Source: Clostridium fungisolvens
GTDB lineage: Bacteria; Bacillota; Clostridia; Clostridiales; Clostridiaceae
DNA length: 64,000 bases
Direction of reading: 5' to 3'
Assembly: GCF_014193895.1 (NCBI RefSeq)
Contig: NZ_BLZR01000001.1
Span: 4,836,001 to 4,900,000, forward strand
Numbering within the stretch: position 1 is the first letter of the stretch; each line of letters starts with the position of its first letter. Below are positions 1 through 8,300 of this stretch, piece by piece. Under the pieces are notes generated by a model that made no database searches, was not told where the DNA came from, and worked only from the letters and a program-made list of their open reading frames with translations. A program made the position numbers and the translations under genes.

Positions 1-5
1 TCAAG

Positions 6-20
6 TAATAATTATTATTA
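6..20. promoter_or_regulatory. PerR-like operator upstream of ahpC
   Basis: The 15-mer TAATAATTATTATTA matches the PerR box consensus (TTATAATNATTATAA) at 13 of 15 positions and lies 75 bp before ahpC, a classical PerR target in Bacillus and Clostridium. In such AT-rich DNA a chance match is possible. The rest of the promoter cannot be placed firmly; a TATAAAAT stretch near 46-53 may contain the -10. Confidence 0.45.
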
Positions 21-94
21 ATTAGAACCGACTACAATATGTATATAAAATCCAATTAATATTATAAAACTAAATTTTAGGAGGTATTTTTATT

Positions 95-658
95 ATGTCA
101 CTAATAGGAACAGAAGTAAAACCATTCAAAGCATCAGCTTATCAAAACGGTAAATTTTTAGACCTTACTGAAGCAGATTTTAAAGGAAAGTGGAGTGTAG
201 TTTGTTTCTACCCTGCGGACTTTACATTCGTATGTCCAACTGAACTAGAAGATTTGCAAGACAACTATGAAACTTTAAAGTCTCTAGGAGTTGAAGTATA
301 TTCAGTTTCAACTGATACTCATTATACCCACAAAGCATGGCACGATACTTCAGAGACTATTAAGAAAATTACTTATACTATGATAGGAGATCCTTCTCAT
401 ATTATATCACGTAATTTTGATGTATTAATCGAAGCAGATGGTTTAGCTGATCGTGGTACTTTTATAATAGATCCAGATGGTGTTATTCAAGCTGTTGAGA
501 TAAACGCTGGTGGTATAGGTCGTGATGCAAGCATTCTTGTTAATAAGATAAAAGCTGCTCAATACGTTAGAAATAATCCTGGTGAAGTTTGTCCTGCTAA
601 ATGGAAAGAAGGTTCTGAAACACTTAAGCCAAGTCTTGATCTTGTAGGAAAGATCTAA
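95..658 (+). CDS. ahpC: Peroxiredoxin AhpC (alkyl hydroperoxide reductase C subunit)
   Basis: This is a typical 2-Cys peroxiredoxin of 187 residues, the usual AhpC length. It reduces H2O2, organic peroxides and peroxynitrite in the cytoplasm. The peroxidatic cysteine is C47 in the FTFVCPTE motif and the resolving cysteine is C166 in the C-terminal GEVCPAKW motif. Conserved R120 lies in the ADRGTFIIDP stretch. The start follows an AGGAGG site with good spacing. ahpF begins 12 bp downstream, so the pair is one operon supplying the peroxidase and its reductase. Regulation by PerR is suggested by the box at 6-20. The identification is very secure. Confidence 0.97.
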   Translation: MSLIGTEVKPFKASAYQNGKFLDLTEADFKGKWSVVCFYPADFTFVCPTELEDLQDNYETLKSLGVEVYSVSTDTHYTHKAWHDTSETIKKITYTMIGDPSHIISRNFDVLIEADGLADRGTFIIDPDGVIQAVEINAGGIGRDASILVNKIKAAQYVRNNPGEVCPAKWKEGSETLKPSLDLVGKI

Positions 659-670
659 GGAGAAGCTATT

Positions 671-2197
671 ATGCTTGATTCAGATATAAAAGGTCAATTA
701 GCCCAATATCTTCAATTGATGGAGGGCGATGTCCTTATTAAAATCAGTGCAGGATCTGATAACATATCAAACGATATGATTTCATTAGTAGATGAACTAG
801 CATCTATGTCACCAAGAATTAAAGTAGAGAGAGCCACATTATCAAAAACACCTAGCTTTAGTGTCAATCGTATTGATGAAGACACAGGAGTAACTTTTGC
901 CGGAATTCCTTTAGGCCATGAGTTTACTTCATTGGTGTTAGCTTTGCTACAGGTTAGTGGAAGACCGCCAAAGGTTGATCAAAAAATAATTGATCAAATT
1001 AAAAATCTTAAAGGTCAATATAATTTTCAATCCTATATTAGTTTAACCTGTCACAACTGTCCAGAAGTGGTTCAGTCATTAAATCTGATGAGTATTCTTA
1101 ACACTAACATTACTCATACAATGATTGATGGCGGCACTTTCAAAGAGGAAGTTGAAAGCAAAAATATAATGGCTGTTCCATCAGTTTTCCTAAATGGTGA
1201 ATTCTTTGGCAGTGGACGTATGACTGTGGAAGAGATTCTTGCAAAGCTTGGTACTACTCAAGATCCATCAGAATTCAGTAATAAAGAGCCTTATGATGTT
1301 CTTGTTGTTGGAGGTGGCCCAGCAGGAGCAAGTGCAGCCATTTATGCAGCACGTAAAGGAATTCGTACCGGAATCGTTGCTGAACGTTTTGGTGGTCAAG
1401 TAATGGATACTGTAGGAATTGAAAACTTTATAAGTGTAAAATATACCGAAGGTCCTAAGCTTGCAGCAAGCCTTGAAGAGCATGTAAAGGAATATGATGT
1501 TGATATCATGAATTTACAGCGGGTAAAAGGATTAACAAAAAATGATTTAATAGAAGTAGAACTTGAAAATGGTGCTGTTTTGAAAAGTAAGGCTGTAATA
1601 ATTTCAACAGGTGCCCGTTGGCGTAATGTTAATGTTCTTGGAGAAAATGAGTTCAAAACAAAAGGTGTAGCATATTGCCCTCATTGTGACGCTCCTTTAT
1701 TCAAGGGAAAACATGTTGCAGTAATTGGAGGAGGTAATTCTGGTATCGAAGCAGCTATTGATCTTGCAGGAGTTGTAAATCACGTAACTGTTTTAGAGTT
1801 CCTTCCAGAACTAAAAGCTGATGCTGTACTTCAAGAGCGCCTTTATAGTTTGAAAAATGTAACTGTTATAAAGAATGCTCAGACAAAAGAAATAACTGGT
1901 ACCGATAAAGTAAATGGTATTACCTACATTGAACGTGATACTCAAGAAGTTAAACATATTGAATTGCAAGGAGTATTTGTTCAAATTGGTCTTGTACCTA
2001 ATACAGATTGGTTAGGTGATACAATTGAACGTAACCGTATAGGTGAGATAATTGTTGATAATCATGGTGCTACAAATGTACCTGGAATCTTTGCCGCCGG
2101 TGATTGCACAAACAGTGCTTATAAGCAGATAATCATTTCTATGGGCTCAGGCGCAAATGCTGCTCTAGGCGCATTCGATTATCTGATAAGAAATTAA
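671..2197 (+). CDS. ahpF: Alkyl hydroperoxide reductase subunit F (NADH:peroxiredoxin reductase)
   Basis: This 508-residue flavoenzyme passes electrons from NAD(P)H to AhpC. The N-terminal ~200 residues form the double thioredoxin-fold domain with a CHNC redox pair (C127, C130). The C-terminal ~300 residues resemble thioredoxin reductase, with an FAD-binding GGGPAG motif near 214-219, the redox pair C336/C339 in CPHC, a nucleotide-binding GGGNSG motif, and a terminal GIFAAGDC FAD motif. The length matches AhpF (about 510-520). It is preceded by AAGGAG and follows ahpC by 12 bp. A strong terminator lies just after the stop codon. Oxygen and peroxide defence of this type is common in anaerobic clostridia. 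Confidence 0.97.
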   Translation: MLDSDIKGQLAQYLQLMEGDVLIKISAGSDNISNDMISLVDELASMSPRIKVERATLSKTPSFSVNRIDEDTGVTFAGIPLGHEFTSLVLALLQVSGRPPKVDQKIIDQIKNLKGQYNFQSYISLTCHNCPEVVQSLNLMSILNTNITHTMIDGGTFKEEVESKNIMAVPSVFLNGEFFGSGRMTVEEILAKLGTTQDPSEFSNKEPYDVLVVGGGPAGASAAIYAARKGIRTGIVAERFGGQVMDTVGIENFISVKYTEGPKLAASLEEHVKEYDVDIMNLQRVKGLTKNDLIEVELENGAVLKSKAVIISTGARWRNVNVLGENEFKTKGVAYCPHCDAPLFKGKHVAVIGGGNSGIEAAIDLAGVVNHVTVLEFLPELKADAVLQERLYSLKNVTVIKNAQTKEITGTDKVNGITYIERDTQEVKHIELQGVFVQIGLVPNTDWLGDTIERNRIGEIIVDNHGATNVPGIFAAGDCTNSAYKQIIISMGSGANAALGAFDYLIRN

Positions 2198-2207
2198 TAC
2201 TAGTAGA

Positions 2208-2250
2208 AAAAGAAGGAGAATCCAAATCATCGTGGACTTCTCCTTCTTTT
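2208..2250 (+). terminator. Terminator of ahpCF
   Basis: Inverted repeat AAAAGAAGGAGAA / TTCTCCTTCTTTT with a 17-nt loop, 11 bases after the ahpF stop codon. Confidence 0.9.
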
Positions 2251-2319
2251 AGATTTGCTAAATATCTCTTTTGGCTAATTTATATAACTGCACCGCTTAG
2301 TACTAGAATCTATATGTTT

Positions 2320-2351
2320 AAAGACTCTACTCGGAAGCCAGCAGAGTCTTT
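2320..2351 (-). terminator. Hairpin after the membrane hydroxylase gene
   Basis: Perfect 9-bp inverted repeat AAAGACTCT / AGAGTCTTT with a 14-nt loop, 22 bp beyond the minus-strand stop codon. The T-tract is short, so termination may be moderate. Confidence 0.6.
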
Positions 2352-2373
2352 AAAATAGTTTTCCTATCTTTAT

Positions 2374-2880
2374 CTATACTTTTTTTATAGTCCTAAATAT
2401 AACATCCCAGAGGCTAGTTCCAATCCCAAAATTATATCTATACATATAATGATGTATCCTATGATGCTCCTTTAATTTCTTAAACAGTTTAAGTTTAAAT
2501 ACAAATAACTGTTTATTTTTTTTATGAAAATAGTAATGAACAAATTCCTCCCATAGGTTGTAAATAATACATACTATAAGAAACAAAATCCCAAGAAACC
2601 TACTTTTCATAAATATTGCAATGGCTAATGGAAGGTACAATACTATATTTCTTAAAATTTCACCAAAGCTTGATAGAACTGTTTCCTTATCTATCACTTC
2701 AAGTTCATAAGAATCTATTCCATGAAATACTTTATGATGAACTTTCACATGTTCTTGCTCATAAGAATTATGAAGCAGAAACCTATGGAGACAATATTCA
2801 ATTAAAGAAGAATATAGCAAGCCTGACATTATAGTCATTACTAATATAATTAAACCAGATAGTTCTCTTATCCCGTACAA
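2374..2880 (-). CDS. Fatty acid hydroxylase / sterol desaturase superfamily membrane protein
   Basis: A 168-residue hydrophobic protein with the histidine clusters that bind the non-haem di-iron centre of this superfamily: HRFLLH, HVKVHH, HYYFHKK and EHHRIHH. Predicted membrane segments lie at the N-terminus and in the middle. Enzymes of this family hydroxylate or desaturate lipids using O2, which is odd in an anaerobe, so the substrate is unknown. TTG at 2880 is favoured because GGAGG lies 7 bases before it; a TTG at 2886 is too close to the same site. A Fur-like box (2927-2941) lies about 50 bp upstream, consistent with an iron enzyme under iron control. The family is secure; the function is not. 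Confidence 0.8.
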   Translation of the reverse strand: MYGIRELSGLIILVMTIMSGLLYSSLIEYCLHRFLLHNSYEQEHVKVHHKVFHGIDSYELEVIDKETVLSSFGEILRNIVLYLPLAIAIFMKSRFLGILFLIVCIIYNLWEEFVHYYFHKKNKQLFVFKLKLFKKLKEHHRIHHYMYRYNFGIGTSLWDVIFRTIKKV

Positions 2881-2926
2881 AATCAAGCCTCCTTTTTAAA
2901 TAGTAAAATATTTAATCACTTTTAAA

Positions 2927-2941
2927 TGATAATAATTCTCA
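2927..2941. promoter_or_regulatory. Fur-like box between hydroxylase and glycosyltransferase
   Basis: TGATAATAATTCTCA matches the 7-1-7 Fur consensus TGATAATNATTATCA except for one base. It differs only at the central base from the site at 44008-44026. It sits about 50 bp upstream of the hydroxylase start and 200 bp from the divergent glycosyltransferase. Confidence 0.5.
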
Positions 2942-3140
2942 CAAACTTTATTATAAACCATTTTTATAAATTTGTTAATAGCAATTACTTACCAAGTGCT
3001 CTCTTTATATTTATACTATAAGTTATAGCTATAATATTTATGAATAAATATAAATAGTATATATTTAATAAATTTTTTAAGCTTTATTTAAGGTATTCAC
3101 TTTATACTATAGATAAATGATGTTTAAGAGGAGGTTTAAT

Positions 3141-4694
3141 ATGACAGTATTTTTTAAAAAGGGATTATATTTAATACTTACTTTCTTTGTAGGACTATTT
3201 ATAATATCTTCATTTTTTATTAGAGCAAAATATAGTTTTTCTGTATATGGCGATAACCCTATTTTAGAAAGACAGACCATTGGAATCTTTATTTTCGTTA
3301 TAATAGGGCTAATTCTATTAAATATAGCATTATATAAGCTGTGCTTAAAACTCAATAAGTATAGTAAAAAAGTAGTAATTCCAATTACCTTATTACTATC
3401 CTTTCTTATGCAACTAGGTATTATATTTGCATTTACAGTTTTGCCTACAGCCGATTCTCAAACAGTGCTTTCCTTAGCGTTAAACATGCTATATAACAAT
3501 GATTATTCTTCATTCCAAACTGGTGGGTATCTTTATATGTTTCCATTTAACTACTCCATAGTATTATACTTAAAAACCTTATTAGCTATATTTCCAGATA
3601 ATTATCTTGTTATAAAGATATTTAATATATTATTTACTCTTGTTACGACTTTAATGATTTACTTAATATATAAGCAGATTAATTATAAATCCAAAGAAAA
3701 TGACTATGGTGTTTTAGTGTTTGGTGCTACTTATATTCCTGTATTGCTAATGAGTAACTTCATATATAATGACATTATAGGAACAGCCTTATTAACTAGT
3801 GCTATATATTTTATCATTAGATTTGTAAAAGAAAAAACTATTAAGCACATCATTATTTCCTCTATACTTTTATCTATGGGTAACTATTTCAGAGGGATAG
3901 GAGTGCTTTATCTCATAGCTGCAATTATCTATATTTTACTGAGTTTTAAAAAAGTAGGCCTTAAAAAAGTTGCAACAGCCATATTGATAGTGGTTTCATT
4001 ATTCAACATACCAAATTGGACTCAAAACATAGCTCTTCAATTAACAAATAAGGTTAGTGAATCTATTACTATAAATTCTGCACCAGTATATATGTGGCTA
4101 AACATGGGAATCAACATGGATAGGTTTGGTTTCTGGGATAATATGCAAAGTTACAATATATATCAACGACAAGCAGGTTATAACAAAGAGGAAAGTATCG
4201 AGTTATATAAACAATCAATTGAAAATAAATTATCCAATGCAACCTTTAGTGATTTAGTAACCATGTATTATAAGAAAATTGTATGGACTTGGACGGAAGG
4301 AACCTATCAAATTGATAGATATGGCATTGGTGATGGAGGAACTACAAACCAAAGAATGAGTATGTTGAGTGGTTATAGCTATACTACTTTTGCAACAGAC
4401 TTATTTAAAGGTGATTCACCTTACAGAAGCTCCTTACTTTTAATACTGTATGTAATGAATTTTTTAATGTACTGCTTTATCCTTATTAGATTAATAAGTT
4501 CAATGAAAATTAAAAGATATGACGAAGCATTCTTAGTTTTAGTGATATTAGGATTTATTGGATTCTATATATTATGGGAGATAAAGTCCAGATATATATA
4601 CCCAGTTTATCCATTATTGATAGTTCTATCTTATATGGGATTTAAAGATACTTACGACTTTTTCTTAGAAAACAAAATGGCAAAACGTATTTAA
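3141..4694 (+). CDS. Polytopic membrane glycosyltransferase, GT39/ArnT-like
   Basis: A 517-residue integral membrane protein with roughly ten or more hydrophobic segments and a first large loop carrying an acidic motif (PTADSQTV), as in polyprenyl-phosphate-sugar dependent (GT-C fold) transferases. I infer that it moves a lipid-linked sugar onto an extracytoplasmic acceptor; the sugar and acceptor cannot be read from sequence. The start at 3141 is preferred over the ATG at 3117 because AGAGGAGGT directly precedes it. A 61-residue lipoprotein gene follows by 24 bp, ending in a shared terminator, so the two form one unit. Possible promoter elements (TATACT near 3103) lie just upstream. Confidence 0.65.
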   Translation: MTVFFKKGLYLILTFFVGLFIISSFFIRAKYSFSVYGDNPILERQTIGIFIFVIIGLILLNIALYKLCLKLNKYSKKVVIPITLLLSFLMQLGIIFAFTVLPTADSQTVLSLALNMLYNNDYSSFQTGGYLYMFPFNYSIVLYLKTLLAIFPDNYLVIKIFNILFTLVTTLMIYLIYKQINYKSKENDYGVLVFGATYIPVLLMSNFIYNDIIGTALLTSAIYFIIRFVKEKTIKHIIISSILLSMGNYFRGIGVLYLIAAIIYILLSFKKVGLKKVATAILIVVSLFNIPNWTQNIALQLTNKVSESITINSAPVYMWLNMGINMDRFGFWDNMQSYNIYQRQAGYNKEESIELYKQSIENKLSNATFSDLVTMYYKKIVWTWTEGTYQIDRYGIGDGGTTNQRMSMLSGYSYTTFATDLFKGDSPYRSSLLLILYVMNFLMYCFILIRLISSMKIKRYDEAFLVLVILGFIGFYILWEIKSRYIYPVYPLLIVLSYMGFKDTYDFFLENKMAKRI

Positions 4695-4718
4695 TCAATT
4701 AAAAGGAGACCGTAAAAT

Positions 4719-4904
4719 ATGAGAAAGAGAATATATAGTTTTATATTTAAGATTATCCTTTTACTTATTTGTTCCTTACCGCTTATATCTTGTGAAGCGA
4801 TAAATGCTCAAAAAATAACAAATACCAGTACTAATCCAGGATTGAATGGTGGAAATGGATTTAATAATAACCCATCCTCTAAATTTAACGGTCCCCGTAA
4901 CTAA
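4719..4904 (+). CDS. Small predicted lipoprotein
   Basis: A 61-residue protein with a basic N-terminus (MRKRIYSF), a hydrophobic signal segment and a lipobox LISC, so a mature lipidated product of about 36 residues beginning at C25 is predicted. The mature part is rich in Asn, Gly and Ser (GLNGGNGFNNNPSS), like a flexible tether. A GGAGA ribosome site lies 8-9 bases upstream. It is co-transcribed with the GT39-like membrane transferase and may be its partner or substrate. I do not recognise a family. Confidence 0.65.
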   Translation: MRKRIYSFIFKIILLLICSLPLISCEAINAQKITNTSTNPGLNGGNGFNNNPSSKFNGPRN

Positions 4905-4908
4905 ATCC

Positions 4909-4945
4909 AAAGACTCTAGCAAAAAATGCTAGAGTCTTTTTAGTT
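4909..4945 (+). terminator. Terminator after the lipoprotein gene
   Basis: 12-bp inverted repeat AAAGACTCTAGC / GCTAGAGTCTTT followed by TTTAGTTTT, just after the stop codon. It isolates the transferase-lipoprotein unit from the next operon. Confidence 0.9.
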
Positions 4946-5116
4946 TTATACTACGATTTACATTAATCAAGTATTATAAAATGATGTAATTAAAATAACT
5001 TTATCATCATATATATCTTTATCTACCACATAAAATGATTTACTATTTTACACCACTTAGAAATATTAAAGATTATCTCTTGCCCTAAAATCAATAAAAC
5101 TAGGAGGATACTATGT

Positions 5117-6820
5117 ATGCCCAAAAGATTTTACAAATCTGAACCCTTAAGGGATATTAGGGTACTCATGAGAAGATCTAGCAAGCTTTATTCAGATCAA
5201 ATTGCTTATGAAGAAATTAAGCCTCATAAACAAATTGCAAAATACTCTTTCCGCCAATTAGAAAGTGATGTAAATGCTCTAGGCACTAAGCTTTTGCATA
5301 TGAACATGTATGGCTATCATTTTGCTATTTTATCAGAAAACTCATATGCTTGGGTAGTCAGCTATCTTTCTATACTAAATGGTGTAGGCATTGTCATTCC
5401 TCTAGATAAAGAATTAACAGATGAAGATATTGTTAAACTACTTATCAAAAGTGATGCTGATGTAATCATATGTTCAGATACCTTTGCTTCGTCTATGCCA
5501 TATATACTGGACGAATGCCCAAATATAAAGAAATGCATAATAATTAATCCCAAATATGATTATCCTGAATTTCTTTCTCTTAGTAAACTCATTGAAAAAG
5601 GTAATGACTTACTTGAAGGTGGCAACAGAGAGTATTTAGATATTCCTATTGACACAGATTCTATGTGTGAAATAGTTTTCACCTCTGGAACTACTGGCGC
5701 AAACAAAGGTGTCATGCTAAGCCATAAGAGTATTATGGCTGTAGTATATGGTTCACTTTCTCTTATTGAACCAAAAGGGGTTAGCTTTTCAGTACTGCCA
5801 ATCAACCATACCTACGAATGCAGTTGTCATATCCTAGGTGGACTTTATAGCGGAATAACCATATGCTTTAATGATAGTTTAAAAAGGGTGATGGATAATA
5901 TGAAACTCTTTAAACCAAGTATGAGTTTAATGGTTCCTTTATTTTTAGAATCCATGCATAAGAATATTTGGAAAGAGGCTAAAAGAACCGGTTTAGAAGC
6001 ACATTTAAAATATGGTGTAAAATTTAGTAATGTTATTAGAAAACTTGGTATTGATTTAAGAAGAACACTGTTTAAGCCCATTTTAGATAACTTTGGCGGG
6101 AATCTATGTCAAATAGTATGTGGAGGGGCCCCTTTACGCTTAGACATCATTAAGTCTTTTGACTCTATTGGTATAGAAATTTTTAATGGCTATGGCATAA
6201 CTGAATGTGGTCCTCTTGTTGCCACCAACTCTTATATGTGGAAAAAGCTAGGATCTGTAGGCCGTGTTATGCCTGGTTGCAAAGTTAGAATTAGTACTCC
6301 TAATGAAAATGGTTATGGCGAAATTCAGGTAAAAGGCGATAACGTAATGTTAGGATATTATAAGGATCCAGAAAGCACAAAGCTTTCCTTCACTGAAGAT
6401 GGCTGGTTCAAAACAGGCGACCTAGGTTATCTTGATAATTCAAACTTTTTATATATATGTGGAAGAGAGAAAAATCTAATTATTCTACCAAACGGTAAAA
6501 ATGTACATCCTGAAGAGATAGAAGATATCATTAGTAAAAATCTATCTTATGTTAAGGAAGTAGTAGTTTTTTCGTCAACTGTCTCTGAAAGCAATGAAGA
6601 ATGCATCACAGCTTGTGTATATGTTGATGAAGATCTTATAAAATTAGATGCTATCGATATAAAAGATAAATTGAATCAAGACATCAGGCTTCTAAATAAA
6701 AATCTTCCAGTATATAAAAGAATAACAAATATTTTAGTTAGTGAATCTGAATTTGAAAAAACAACTACAAGAAAAATAAAAAGATCTTTAGTTTTAGAGA
6801 GGAGTGCTGAAAATGCTTAA
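5117..6820 (+). CDS. AMP-dependent acyl ligase (acyl-CoA / acyl-ACP synthetase family)
   Basis: A 567-residue ANL-superfamily adenylating enzyme. Visible core motifs are the P-loop-like A3 motif (FTSGTTGANKG, about 188-198), A5 (GYGITE, 358-363), A7 (KTGDL, 432-436), the hinge GREKN (449-453) and the C-terminal A10 lysine region (TTTRKIKR, catalytic K553 likely). It most resembles long-chain fatty acyl ligases. The next gene encodes a stand-alone acyl carrier protein, so I infer it loads an acyl group onto that carrier. GGAGG lies 9 bases before this ATG; an out-of-frame ATG 4 bases earlier hits a stop quickly. The stop overlaps the start of the carrier gene, showing translational coupling. 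The substrate is unknown. Confidence 0.88.
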   Translation: MPKRFYKSEPLRDIRVLMRRSSKLYSDQIAYEEIKPHKQIAKYSFRQLESDVNALGTKLLHMNMYGYHFAILSENSYAWVVSYLSILNGVGIVIPLDKELTDEDIVKLLIKSDADVIICSDTFASSMPYILDECPNIKKCIIINPKYDYPEFLSLSKLIEKGNDLLEGGNREYLDIPIDTDSMCEIVFTSGTTGANKGVMLSHKSIMAVVYGSLSLIEPKGVSFSVLPINHTYECSCHILGGLYSGITICFNDSLKRVMDNMKLFKPSMSLMVPLFLESMHKNIWKEAKRTGLEAHLKYGVKFSNVIRKLGIDLRRTLFKPILDNFGGNLCQIVCGGAPLRLDIIKSFDSIGIEIFNGYGITECGPLVATNSYMWKKLGSVGRVMPGCKVRISTPNENGYGEIQVKGDNVMLGYYKDPESTKLSFTEDGWFKTGDLGYLDNSNFLYICGREKNLIILPNGKNVHPEEIEDIISKNLSYVKEVVVFSSTVSESNEECITACVYVDEDLIKLDAIDIKDKLNQDIRLLNKNLPVYKRITNILVSESEFEKTTTRKIKRSLVLERSAENA

Positions 6821-7040
6821 CTTAATCATAAAGATTATTCAAGAATTTGCAGAAATCGATGAAAATTCTATTACAAAAGATACTAATTTCATTAATGATC
6901 TTCATTTAACCTCCTATGACATTGTAGGAATAATCGGAAAAATAGAAAGTGATTTCGGTATAGAAATTCCAGATAGAGAAATTAGAAACCTAGACACTGT
7001 AGGAGAATTAATTAAATACTTAAATAACAAATTACTATGA
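6813..7040 (+). CDS. Acyl carrier protein (stand-alone)
   Basis: A 75-residue acidic four-helix carrier protein. The phosphopantetheine attachment serine is S34 in the LHLTSYD motif, a variant of the usual DSL: the Asp before Leu is replaced, giving L-T-S. Downstream IESDFGIEIPDRE is the typical helix II-III region. The ATG at 6813 follows GAGAGGAG with 8-base spacing and overlaps the ligase stop codon; a GTG at 6804 is less likely. Its own stop overlaps the next start (ATGA), so ligase, carrier and transferase are translated together. It appears dedicated to this pathway rather than to general fatty acid synthesis, because no fab genes are nearby. Confidence 0.9.
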   Translation: MLNLIIKIIQEFAEIDENSITKDTNFINDLHLTSYDIVGIIGKIESDFGIEIPDREIRNLDTVGELIKYLNNKLL

Positions 7041-7579
7041 TATATACATGCACCTTAAAAAGCCAAACCTATCAAATTCACTCTAATATATCTCATCTTT
7101 TGGGACAAAAACTACTAACCTATGCCTTGCAAGAGGAAAAAGCAATCAACTACAGAGATGAACCTTTAATCTTAAATCCATGGGGCAAACCTAGCCTTAA
7201 AAACCATCCTAATATTCATTTTAATATCAGTCATAGTTTTAACTGCATAGCCTGCGTAATTTCTGATACTTATACAGTTGGAATTGATGTGGAAAAGATT
7301 CGCATATTCAACCTTTATGCTGCTAAAAGAGTATGTACTACTAAAGAACTTGATAAAATCTGTTCTTCATCAAATCCAAACAGATTGTTTTTTAAGTTTT
7401 GGACTTTAAAAGAAAGCTATATTAAAGCTATAGGTAAAGGCCTTTCTCATCCTATGAAAGATATCAACTTTGAAATTTATCCTGATGGACAAATATTGTC
7501 CAATTTATCAGAGTGTACATTTCATTTAATTGACGATAACAATGAGTTTATAACAGCAGTTTGTTATTTAAACATATAG
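7037..7579 (+). CDS. 4'-phosphopantetheinyl transferase, Sfp-type
   Basis: A 180-residue enzyme that transfers phosphopantetheine from CoA to the carrier-protein serine. The Mg-binding motif GIDVE (D84, E86) and the W-T-L-K-E-S-Y motif (about 122-128) followed by KAIGKGL are diagnostic. The HFNISHS stretch near 61-67 is the CoA-binding region. At 180 residues it is shorter than Sfp (about 224), like other compact cluster-borne versions. The start codon overlaps the stop of the carrier gene by 4 bases. It very likely activates the neighbouring carrier. Such dedicated transferases are a hallmark of secondary-metabolite loci. Confidence 0.9.
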   Translation: MIYTCTLKSQTYQIHSNISHLLGQKLLTYALQEEKAINYRDEPLILNPWGKPSLKNHPNIHFNISHSFNCIACVISDTYTVGIDVEKIRIFNLYAAKRVCTTKELDKICSSSNPNRLFFKFWTLKESYIKAIGKGLSHPMKDINFEIYPDGQILSNLSECTFHLIDDNNEFITAVCYLNI

Positions 7580-7594
7580 GAAAGGAAGTGAAAT

Positions 7595-8299
7595 ATGGAT
7601 AATTTTATTGAATTTAAAAATGTTAAAAAGGTATACAAAATGGGCGAAGTAGAAATTGAGGCCCTGTCAGGAGTAGATTTTTCAATAAGTAAAGGTGAGT
7701 TTGTAATTATTGCAGGTGCAAGTGGTGCAGGAAAAAGTACCATTCTTAATATTCTAGGTGGAATGGATAGCCTTTCTTCTGGAGAGATTTTTGTTGATGG
7801 TGCTAATATAAGTCGTTATTCTACAAAGGAATTAATAACTTATAGGAGACATGATGTAGGATTTGTATTTCAATTCTATAACTTAGTCCCTAATCTTACT
7901 GCTAAAGAAAATGTAGAATTAGCTTCTCAAATAAGTAAAAACCCTTTGGATATTGATAAAGTTATTTCCGATGTAGGCCTTGATGATCGTAAAATTAATT
8001 TCCCCGCACAACTTTCTGGTGGTGAACAGCAAAGAGTTGCAATTGCAAGAGCCTTAGCTAAAAACCCAAAACTAATGCTTTGTGACGAACCAACAGGAGC
8101 ACTTGACTACAAAACTGGTAAATCCATCTTAAAACTACTTCAAGATACCTGCAGAAATACTGGAATGACAGTAGTGATTATTACACATAACCTTGCACTT
8201 ACCGCTGTTGGGGATAAGGTTATTAAAATAAAAAGTGGGAAGGTCGAATCAATCACACAAAATGAATTACCTATGGATGTAGAAAAGGTGGAATGGTAA
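7595..8299 (+). CDS. ABC transporter ATPase, MacB/LolD type
   Basis: A 234-residue nucleotide-binding subunit. Walker A is GASGAGKST (41-49), the Q-loop is VFQFYN, the signature is LSGGEQQR (140-147), Walker B is LMLCDEP (160-166) with following TGALD, and the switch histidine is in VIITHN. This subfamily powers FtsX-fold permeases that act mechanically across the membrane, exporting or extracting lipids, peptides or small molecules. The permease gene starts 1 base after its stop. It follows the phosphopantetheinyl transferase by 15 bp with an AGGAAG site, so it belongs to the same operon and probably exports the product. Confidence 0.92.
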   Translation: MDNFIEFKNVKKVYKMGEVEIEALSGVDFSISKGEFVIIAGASGAGKSTILNILGGMDSLSSGEIFVDGANISRYSTKELITYRRHDVGFVFQFYNLVPNLTAKENVELASQISKNPLDIDKVISDVGLDDRKINFPAQLSGGEQQRVAIARALAKNPKLMLCDEPTGALDYKTGKSILKLLQDTCRNTGMTVVIITHNLALTAVGDKVIKIKSGKVESITQNELPMDVEKVEW

Positions 8300-8300
8300 T

